DNA of 19,625 nt from Dehalococcoidia bacterium (GTDB lineage: Bacteria; Chloroflexota; Dehalococcoidia; GIF9; AB-539-J10), in contig JAUWOK010000007.1 in the NCBI GenBank assembly GCA_030612165.1, positions 1 to 19,625 of the forward strand. Direction: 5' to 3'. The notes beneath the pieces were generated by a model, which was given only the letters and a program-made list of their open reading frames with translations, did no database searches and was not told where the DNA came from. Below, piece by piece: positions 14,920 through 19,625 of this stretch (positions within the stretch are counted from its first letter, which is position 1; each line of letters begins with the position of its first letter). Position numbers and translations under genes: made by a program.

Positions 14920-16946
14920 CAATCTTTTCTATCCGCCTTTTTGCTAAAAACTCCTATAGGCAACGAGAAACTAAAGTTACATCCTCTCCCTTTCTCGCTC
15001 TCCACCCATATCCGTCCTCCATGAAGCTCCACAATCTCCTTGCATAATGCCAATCCCAACCCCAATCCAGCAAAGCGATGCTTCTCCTGCCCTGCTCTGT
15101 AATAGGGGCTGAACAGCAACACTTTCTCTTCTTTCTCTATGCCCGGACCATTATCCTCGACGCTCACCACCAGGAATTCCTTTTCTTCCCGCGCTCTTAA
15201 AATTACCTCTCCCCCTTTCTGAACAAACTTGTTGGCATTCACGAGGAGATTCAATGTAACCTGCCACAAGCGCCCCCTATCTGCATATATCTGAGGAAGG
15301 GAAGGGGGCACCTCCACAGTCAGTGTTTGTCCATCGCGTAAAAATACCGCCAGCATCTTTTCTCCCACGTCGTGGAGCAATAGCTTGATGTCTATCGGCT
15401 GAGAATTCAACCGAAGCTGCCCCATCTCCCCCTTTGCTATGTCCAGAAGTTCACTGATTCTCCTGTCCAGGATAGTAGCACCCCGGTTAAGAGTTTGCGC
15501 TATGCCACGCCACGGCTCCTCTGTAAGATTATTCATCAGCAAATCACTCGACGCCTTAATCGGGGTAAGAGGAGTTTTTAATTCATGTACCAGCGCTCTG
15601 TATAATTCAGCGCGCTTCCCTATCTCTTTTTCTAAACTCTGGCGCAATGCCCTCTCTTCTTTATAATGCTCTTGCAATGCCCGCTCGGCTGCTTTGCGCT
15701 CCGTAATATCCAGCCAGGCAACCAAGTAATACGACAGCTTATTATCTTTCATCACTTCCCTGGCGTTTACGCTAATCCAGAACAATCCCCCATTCTTCTT
15801 ACGGAAAGCTGCTTCCCTGTCTGTTTGCTGGCCCTTCTGAAACGCACTGAAAAAGTCACTCGCTACCCGCCCTTCCCACCAGGGATAAGGTGCCTTCTTA
15901 TCCAATATCTCCTTGAGGGAAAAGCCAGTCAATTCGCTAAAAGCAACATTTACGAACTTTATTGAAGTGTCCGGATTAATGACAAGCATTGGCAGGGGGG
16001 AATTATCCATCACCTGCATGATAAAACAGTCCTTTCGAGCCAAAAGCCTTTTCGTCCTGTCCTGCACGAAAACATTTCCCAGCAAGCCAGAGAAGATCAT
16101 GAGAATTCTTATGTCGTCCTGTGACCACTCATGCGGCAAGTGAACATTATCAAAACCCACGAATCCACTAAGCTGGCCATCCACATTTAAGGGTAAAAGC
16201 AGCACCGACTTAATATCCTGGCCCTCCAACATCCTCTTCTCCGCTTCCATTTCAGCAGGTAATTTGGCAACTTCCTTAACATGAACGGCTCTGCCCCTTC
16301 TGAACTCTGACTGCCACAGGGAAAAGTCCTCGGCGGCAACGCCCTTAAGATTGTCTATTTGAGGGCATACTCCTTCGGCACACCACTCATGCGTGTTATC
16401 AGCTGTCCTTCTTCCTTCGTTCAAGAGAAAAACATAAACACGATCCGCTCCTGTCAACCTGCCAATCTCCTCAAGAGAACTATTGATGGCAGTGTCCAGA
16501 TCCGAGGCATAAACAAATCGTGAAGTTACGGAGGCAATAACTTCTTCGTATTTTAACCTGCGGCTATCTATTTCCTGCCGCTGTATATATTCAGCAATAT
16601 CTTTTCCCGAACTGACAATAGCCACGATATTGCCCGCCTTATCCCTCAACACGCCATTATGCCAGGCAAATAACCTTTTTTCACCCTGTGCCATCAAAAC
16701 ATGATTTTTAAAATACTCAGCCCCCTCCTCCTTTCCAGTCGCTAACAGTTGAAATACCTCTCGTACCTCTCCCTTTGCCTCCTCGGCAATGAAATGCTCA
16801 AACCAGTTCTTCCCAACAATATCTTCTCGTTTATATCCCAAAACCTCACAAGCTTTACGGTTAACAAAAATAACCTCCTCCGAAACGTCAATGATTACGA
16901 TTATAACGTCTAAAACATCAAAACACTGCTCTATTTCGTATTTCAT
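14919..16946 (-). CDS. Cytoplasmic PAS-GAF-PAS sensor histidine kinase
   Basis: This 675-aa kinase has no transmembrane segment, so it probably senses an internal signal. Order of parts: PAS 1 (about 1-120, with VNRKACEVLGYKREDIVG), GAF (about 135-295), PAS 2 (about 305-418, ending WLDITERKAAERAL, so a PAC motif), a coiled linker (418-447), HisKA with LVHELKTPLTP (phospho-acceptor His454), and HATPase: N box LLVNANKF near 567-574, G1 VEDNGPGI (596-603), F box LLFSPYYRA (610-618) and G2 GLGLGLALCKEIVELHGG (627-644). The E and two Asn of the N box are partly changed (W561QVTLNLLVNANKF). The start is ATG with AGGA seven bases upstream. The receiver gene follows with a one-base overlap. Confidence 0.92.
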   Translation of the reverse strand: MKYEIEQCFDVLDVIIVIIDVSEEVIFVNRKACEVLGYKREDIVGKNWFEHFIAEEAKGEVREVFQLLATGKEEGAEYFKNHVLMAQGEKRLFAWHNGVLRDKAGNIVAIVSSGKDIAEYIQRQEIDSRRLKYEEVIASVTSRFVYASDLDTAINSSLEEIGRLTGADRVYVFLLNEGRRTADNTHEWCAEGVCPQIDNLKGVAAEDFSLWQSEFRRGRAVHVKEVAKLPAEMEAEKRMLEGQDIKSVLLLPLNVDGQLSGFVGFDNVHLPHEWSQDDIRILMIFSGLLGNVFVQDRTKRLLARKDCFIMQVMDNSPLPMLVINPDTSIKFVNVAFSELTGFSLKEILDKKAPYPWWEGRVASDFFSAFQKGQQTDREAAFRKKNGGLFWISVNAREVMKDNKLSYYLVAWLDITERKAAERALQEHYKEERALRQSLEKEIGKRAELYRALVHELKTPLTPIKASSDLLMNNLTEEPWRGIAQTLNRGATILDRRISELLDIAKGEMGQLRLNSQPIDIKLLLHDVGEKMLAVFLRDGQTLTVEVPPSLPQIYADRGRLWQVTLNLLVNANKFVQKGGEVILRAREEKEFLVVSVEDNGPGIEKEEKVLLFSPYYRAGQEKHRFAGLGLGLALCKEIVELHGGRIWVESEKGRGCNFSFSLPIGVFSKKADRKD

Positions 16947-17018
16947 CGCATGTTCCTGGCAGGCAATACCGTTTCCTGTTTAATTATCCCTTCTTTTCCC
17001 TCCGAAAACATTCCAGCC

Positions 17019-17027
17019 ATTGTATCA
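17019..17027 (-). promoter_or_regulatory. Extended -10 promoter for the kinase-regulator pair (candidate)
   Basis: The minus strand reads TGATACAAT, an extended -10 (TGn plus TACAAT) with no clear -35 box. Transcription would begin near 17012, leaving about 65 bases of leader. The same TGn-TACAAT form is seen at pfkA. The whole stretch 16947-17168 otherwise shows only a small 10-bp palindrome (TCACTAGTGA, 17113-17122) and no gene. Confidence 0.45.
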
Positions 17028-17168
17028 TACGTATCAACCCCATCTTTACCTGCCCCAAAACAGGCGAATTAACAAAGCCTCTTTTCTGCCGCGGGTATAT
17101 GTTTCTGGAAGGTCACTAGTGATAATTGTCCGTGGCGGAAGCCTCTTTGCGGTTTTTTAGCTTGGAAG

Positions 17169-17210
17169 TGAGCCGTGTGGGACTCGAACCCACGACACCC
17201 TGATTAAAAG
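17169..17210 (-). other. tRNA-Lys(UUU) 3' fragment, probable attachment site
   Basis: On the minus strand the sequence from 17210 to 17169 is the 3' part of a tRNA-Lys gene: anticodon loop CTTTTAA (anticodon TTT), 3' half of the anticodon stem TCAGG, variable loop, T arm GTGGG-TTCGAGT-CCCAC (17193-17177), acceptor strand ACGGCTC and discriminator A; CCA is not encoded. The 5' half is missing: the bases before the loop (TCGTC) cannot pair with TCAGG, and there is no D arm or 5' acceptor strand. Similarity therefore starts exactly at the anticodon loop, where many tyrosine integrases cross over. This is the pattern of the displaced tRNA end left by an integrated element, not a functional tRNA. 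Confidence 0.8.
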
Positions 17211-17248
17211 GACGAAGCTTGAAAAACGAGGAGATGCGGTTTTTGCGC

Positions 17249-18034
17249 CTACCCGTCATCAGTGTTTGTTTCCTGAATTGTTTTAGATTTACGAGTGCGT
17301 CTAATTTGGCCGCTCTTTGGCAGCGATATTTTAATATTCTCCATTTCAATTCCTGCTGCTTCATTTAATAAAGAGCGTATAGAGCCGACAATTTCTTCCG
17401 GGGTAATCATAACTCCAGTAGTTTTCTTTAATTCCCGGCGCATGAGAGACAAAGAGGCTTCAGAAAGGAGGGCTTTGAGGACATTACGAGGGGTGAGCAC
17501 ATTCCTCTTTTCCCATAGCTTCTCAAGCCCTCCCTTTTTGACATTCTTATATCCGATTAGCTCGAATTTTTCGGCTAGTAACTCTAAGTTATCGTCTGCG
17601 AGTCTCCAAGATTCTACAAGTTTTGTTTGGGGCGGCTGTGCGAAAGTAACATGATAAAGTCTCCATTCCTTTCCATTGGTTAGCAAAACCCATTCACACC
17701 CGATATTAATAGCATAAGATGCAGCTTGTTTGACATGTTTTGGCACGAGGTCTATATTCACCCTCTTTAACTCCACCATTATAACCGGCTTTGTTGCCCC
17801 TTCATCTACCTGTATAGCGAAATCAGCATGCTCGGTATCACCTACGCCTTTAACAGCATACTCGCGTGAAATATGCTGAAAGGTATCATACCCCATCACT
17901 GTCTCGAAGATACGGTCTACACGCTTGCGAGTCTCTGCTTCGTTACCATCTGCTTTAGCAACTGTCTCTATCAATTTTTGCGCATCCAATAGAGATTTAC
18001 GAATTGTTTTGTCTAACTTCTTCTGCTTGACCAT
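17249..18034 (-). CDS. Stand-alone HsdR N-terminal-like (PD-(D/E)XK) protein
   Basis: This 261-aa protein resembles the N-terminal nuclease domain of type I restriction subunit HsdR, but has no helicase part. Visible core: HADFAIQVDEG (69-79, Asp71), PVIMVELKRVN (83-93, Glu88 and Lys90) and KQAASYAINIGCEWVLLTNGKEW (102-124, with the Q-x-x-x-Y that typifies HsdR nucleases). That gives D-ExK-QxxxY, so a metal-dependent nuclease is plausible. The C-terminal 100 residues (helical, then a basic tail SGQIRRTRKSK) are not recognised. ATG at 18034 has AGGGGAGA seven bases upstream. It is the gene nearest the attachment site. No HsdM or HsdS is nearby, so it is not part of a complete type I system here; its target is unknown. 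Confidence 0.8.
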   Translation of the reverse strand: MVKQKKLDKTIRKSLLDAQKLIETVAKADGNEAETRKRVDRIFETVMGYDTFQHISREYAVKGVGDTEHADFAIQVDEGATKPVIMVELKRVNIDLVPKHVKQAASYAINIGCEWVLLTNGKEWRLYHVTFAQPPQTKLVESWRLADDNLELLAEKFELIGYKNVKKGGLEKLWEKRNVLTPRNVLKALLSEASLSLMRRELKKTTGVMITPEEIVGSIRSLLNEAAGIEMENIKISLPKSGQIRRTRKSKTIQETNTDDG

Positions 18035-18050
18035 TCTTTATCTCCCCTTA

Positions 18051-18110
18051 CTATATCTTCCTGTTGACTTCTATAACCACGCCGTACACATGGCAGACAT
18101 CAGGATACTG
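18051..18110 (-). pseudogene. Remnant of a second S24-type repressor C-terminus
   Basis: Read on the minus strand, 20 codons give QYPDVCHVYGVVIEVNRKI and a stop. The end of the intact repressor (18730-19371) reads NCHVYGVVVEINRKIR: fourteen aligned residues differ only by two Val/Ile exchanges. The DNA is similar too (31 of 42 bases over 18057-18098 against 18739-18780, by hand). A stop codon directly precedes the fragment in this frame, so the rest of that gene is gone. Confidence 0.65.
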
Positions 18111-18296
18111 TCACTCTGGTAGATTGCTGGTGCTTCAATGTGGTTTGCCAGGTACTCTTCGGTTTCTTTAGGCCAGCGGTTATTCTCATTTGCTATAGAC
18201 TTGACAGTCGTCATGAATTCCTTATTACTACCTTTTTCATATACCCAAATCGCCCCTAAAACCAAGACGGGTAGTAAAAAGGCAGTGCTTCCTCAT
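18071..18296 (-). pseudogene. Small membrane protein, probably frameshifted
   Basis: A very strong ribosome-binding site, GAGGAGG (18313-18307), precedes two overlapping ATGs. ATG 18301 gives only Met-Ile-stop. ATG 18296 begins MRKHC and soon leaves frame. Skipping one base at the C-T5 tract (18281-18276) joins MRKHC to FLLPVLVLGAIWVYEKG and an open frame that runs to 18071. The joined product would be about 75 aa: basic start, one hydrophobic segment, then a polar tail with NNRWPKETEEYLANHIEAP. The end of the frame runs into the repressor remnant, so its original C-terminus is probably lost. A shorter start, ATG 18214 with AAGGA, would give 47 aa without the membrane segment. I do not recognise a family. 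Confidence 0.35.
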
Positions 18297-18449
18297 ATCA
18301 TGCCAACCTCCTCTACGGCTTCTCCTCCTTCCTCAAGAATTACACAAGTACTCCGGCTTCTTGGATGATCTTAGACATCAAGTTTCGGACACTTTATATT
18401 CTCCATAATCATACTACCGGACAAAATGACTCTGCCGCTAATGACTCAA
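18297..18449. other. Stretch without a convincing gene
   Basis: Between the small frameshifted gene and the 77-aa gene I see only short frames interrupted by stops on both strands. On the minus strand a short frame encodes MENIKCPKLDV and ends. The ribosome-binding site GAGGAGG for the frameshifted gene lies at 18313-18307. No repeat or terminator stands out. Together with the remnant at 18051-18110 it looks like a decayed stretch inside the element. Confidence 0.4.
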
Positions 18450-18683
18450 CTACGGATCCCTAATATAATCAAAACGGTAAACGTACCATGTGCCAAGAGC
18501 ATCAGCGCCGCCTGGAAACGCCTGGCATCTATGCTTTTCAGCGTACAGGGCCTCATATTCTTGCGCCATTGCTTTGCTACCGAAGCTCTTCAATATCTGC
18601 CAGTTCCCAAATCCCACGACTCGGTTCTGCCAATACGCTCGTCTTGTGTCCGGATCTGTGGTTATTCCTACTCTACATAGCAT
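18450..18683 (-). CDS. 77-aa protein with GIY-YIG-like segment
   Basis: The product begins MLCRVGITTDPDTRRAYW and continues to NWQILKSFGSKAMAQEYEALYAEKH. This resembles the second half of a GIY-YIG nuclease domain: the YIG strand (VGITTDP), an arginine helix (Arg14-Arg15) and a helix with a glutamate (Glu42 or Glu44) after K-F-SK-A. The first GIY strand is absent or replaced. The C-terminal WYVYRFDYIRD is a conserved-looking strand of unknown role. GAGGAGG (18700-18694) sits ten bases before the ATG, a good sign that it is translated. It follows the repressor gene by 46 bases on the same strand, so the two are probably one operon. Catalytic activity is uncertain. Confidence 0.65.
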   Translation of the reverse strand: MLCRVGITTDPDTRRAYWQNRVVGFGNWQILKSFGSKAMAQEYEALYAEKHRCQAFPGGADALGTWYVYRFDYIRDP

Positions 18684-18729
18684 GACGTTTTTTCCTCCTC
18701 TAACTATAGTCTTTCCTTTCTCGGGCTAC

Positions 18730-19371
18730 TCACCTAATCTTCCTGTTAATCTCCACGACCACGCCATAGACATGGCAATTGTCTAACTCTGCCCTGCCCT
18801 GGTTGGTCTCCAGCCATTTCTCAGTTTCGCTTTCCCGGTAAACAGCGACATGCAGCTTCTCTCCATTGGAACAGGCCACCAAGCTGCCATTGACAGGAGA
18901 GGCATCGGTGTCAACGAACAACGTGTCTCCGTCATTGACCTTGGGCGACAGGCAGTCTCCAATTCCTTTTACGCCGATGATGTTCTTCTTGGCCGCCTTC
19001 GGCTTTGCCCAGTAGGCATACTCTGTTGGCTCAGCTCCGGCGCCCAGAGAGAAAGGCTGATCATATACAGGTATCGCTACCGGCTGGGAAACCATGAGCT
19101 CCCGGAGTATTTCGTCCGGAGTGCGCGGCGCCACACGCTCGTTTTCGGGTTTCAGAAACACTTCAGGGGAAATCCCTAACCCCCTCGCCAGAGCATGAGC
19201 AGTTTTGAGAGAAACACTGCTTTGCCTGCCCGCTTCTAGTTGGCAAATGTAGCCCCTGTCGATATTAGCTAGCCTTGCTAGTTTCCTTTGTGATAACCCC
19301 TTTCCCTCCCTGAGCCGCTTTAGCAGGCTTCCTATTGGTTGGAACTCCGTATTCTTCTCCATGTCGTTCAT
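18730..19371 (-). CDS. XRE-family repressor with degenerate S24 (LexA/CI-like) domain
   Basis: This 213-aa protein has an N-terminal helix-turn-helix (about 14-70: LLKRLREGKGLSQRKLARLA and RGYICQLEAGRQ) and a C-terminal LexA/CI-like fold (about 97-213). The layout is that of phage repressors that self-cleave on RecA activation. However, the GDSM-type nucleophile motif reads GDCL (138-141), so Ser is Cys140, and the position of the catalytic Lys in the VTVKR-like strand holds Ala176 (KLHVAV). It therefore should not self-cleave in the usual way. AGGAGGTG five bases before the ATG is an excellent ribosome-binding site. It is divergent from the HTH gene at 19475 and probably controls both from the sites between them. 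Confidence 0.85.
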   Translation of the reverse strand: MNDMEKNTEFQPIGSLLKRLREGKGLSQRKLARLANIDRGYICQLEAGRQSSVSLKTAHALARGLGISPEVFLKPENERVAPRTPDEILRELMVSQPVAIPVYDQPFSLGAGAEPTEYAYWAKPKAAKKNIIGVKGIGDCLSPKVNDGDTLFVDTDASPVNGSLVACSNGEKLHVAVYRESETEKWLETNQGRAELDNCHVYGVVVEINRKIR

Positions 19372-19393
19372 TTTCTCACCTCCTGTAGAAAAA

Positions 19394-19420
19394 ATTCAAG
19401 ATGTGGTAAAACTCTGCCAA
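19394..19420 (-). promoter_or_regulatory. Promoter of the repressor gene (candidate)
   Basis: On the minus strand TTGGCA (19420-19415, 5 of 6 to the -35 consensus) is followed by 15 bases and TTGAAT (19399-19394, 4 of 6 to -10). The spacer contains TTACCACA (19409-19402), an exact half of the palindromic operator, which would allow the repressor to regulate itself. The spacer is short, so this is tentative. Confidence 0.35.
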
Positions 19421-19426
19421 AACCCC

Positions 19427-19455
19427 TTGATAAAATAAATAAGATAGTTTAATGT
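19427..19455 (+). promoter_or_regulatory. Promoter of the divergent HTH gene (candidate)
   Basis: TTGATA (19427-19432), a 17-base spacer and TAATGT (19450-19455). The -10 keeps the three most conserved positions (T1, A2, T6) but is otherwise weak. The operator palindrome starts at the last base of the -10 and covers the predicted start point, as expected for a repressed promoter. Confidence 0.35.
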
Positions 19456-19472
19456 TACCTCAGGTGTGGTAA
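19455..19472 (+). promoter_or_regulatory. Palindromic operator of the regulator switch
   Basis: TTACCTCAGGTGTGGTAA is an 18-bp inverted repeat with 7 of 8 matched positions per arm around a central GG. Its right arm plus two bases, TGTGGTAAAA, recurs as a direct repeat at 19402-19411 in the same intergenic region. An XRE dimer binding site of this size and a second half-site next to the other gene fit a cI/cro-type control region. The palindrome also covers the AGGTG that would serve as ribosome-binding site for the HTH gene. Confidence 0.6.
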
Positions 19473-19474
19473 AA

Positions 19475-19625
19475 ATGAACATAGCGTTAAGCGAATTAAT
19501 TAATGGCATCAAGGTCTGCCAGGAGAAAGAGGGGATGAGCGACAGCAAGTTTGCCTCAAAGCTACAAATCAATCAATCCCTATGGTCTCTTATCAAGAGG
19601 GGAACGAGAGAGCCTGGCGCAAAAG
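19475..19625 (+). CDS. HTH regulator (XRE/Cro-like), 3' partial
   Basis: Fifty codons are visible before the window ends. The frame begins MNIALSELINGIKVCQEKEG and continues SDSKFASKLQINQSLWSLIK then RGTREPGAK. The second half matches the XRE helix-turn-helix pattern (FA-KL--N-S--S-I--G-R-P), so a DNA-binding regulator is likely. It is divergent from the S24-type repressor across a 103-base control region and would be the first gene of the rightward transcript of the element, the place of cro or an excision regulator in phages. The ATG has AGGTG eight bases upstream. Later domains cannot be judged. Confidence 0.65.
   Translation, partial: MNIALSELINGIKVCQEKEGMSDSKFASKLQINQSLWSLIKRGTREPGAK

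Larger units (their letters stand above)
17169..19625. mobile_element. Integrated element, left end (continues past the window)
   Basis: The tRNA-Lys fragment marks one boundary. Because the fragment is the 3' end read on the minus strand, the chromosome downstream of the tRNA lies to its left and the inserted DNA to its right. The genes on the right fit an accessory element: a nuclease-domain orphan, decayed small genes, and a phage-type pair of divergent regulators with an operator. No integrase, structural or transfer gene is in the visible 2.4 kb, so prophage, integrative conjugative element or a smaller island are all possible. The full tRNA-Lys gene is expected at the other end. Confidence 0.6.

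Noticed and set aside
17113..17122. TCACTAGTGA palindrome left of the tRNA fragment as an integrase or regulator site
   Set aside because: A single 10-bp palindrome on the chromosomal side, with no second copy seen; chance is a fair explanation.
17141..17158. GCGGTTTTTT as a rho-independent terminator on the plus strand
   Set aside because: The bases before the T run form only broken three-pair stems, and no plus-strand gene ends here.
17116..17364. 82-aa minus-strand frame across the attachment site
   Set aside because: Its segment NQGVVGSSPTRLTSK is the typical translation of a tRNA T arm, and it overlaps the real HsdR-like gene in another frame.

Overview
The window is a piece of a bacterial chromosome. 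Its gene content and order suggest a Chloroflexota lineage, most likely Dehalococcoidia-like. The arguments are a very short EF-Ts (167 aa), PurS as a separate subunit, the string rpsB-tsf-pyrH-frr-cdsA-dxr-rseP-ispG, and tight operons that also use TTG and GTG starts. This assignment is an inference from memory of gene lengths and orders, not from a database search.

Positions 1-4055 (+) hold the end of a purine operon: purD (5' part missing), purE, purB, purC and purS, each overlapping the next. Positions 4113-5099 (-) hold pfkA, read from a promoter region shared with the divergent otsA-otsB pair (5239-7572, +), a two-step trehalose synthesis unit. Positions 7666-11207 (+) are the translation and lipid operon rpsB-tsf-pyrH-frr-cdsA behind a good promoter. 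Positions 11309-14541 (+) are dxr-rseP-ispG, with a -10 box so close to the dxr ATG that its mRNA should be leaderless. Positions 14557-16946 (-) encode a soluble PAS-GAF-PAS histidine kinase and a receiver-only response regulator.

From about 17169 rightward the content changes from core to accessory. A 42-base 3' fragment of a tRNA-Lys(UUU) gene, starting exactly at the anticodon loop, looks like one attachment site of an integrated element that continues past the right edge. Its orientation places the element to the right and predicts a full tRNA-Lys gene at the far end. Inside are a stand-alone HsdR-N-like nuclease domain protein, a frameshifted small membrane protein joined to the tail of a lost repressor, a 77-aa GIY-YIG-like protein, and a XRE/S24-like repressor with both catalytic residues replaced. 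A divergent HTH gene is cut by the window end. The two regulators share a control region with an 18-bp palindromic operator, laid out like a phage cI/cro switch.

I see no rRNA genes, CRISPR arrays or transposases, and no integrase within the visible part of the element. The core part is ordinary. The more interesting material is the element at the right and a few details of promoters and variant motifs in the core.
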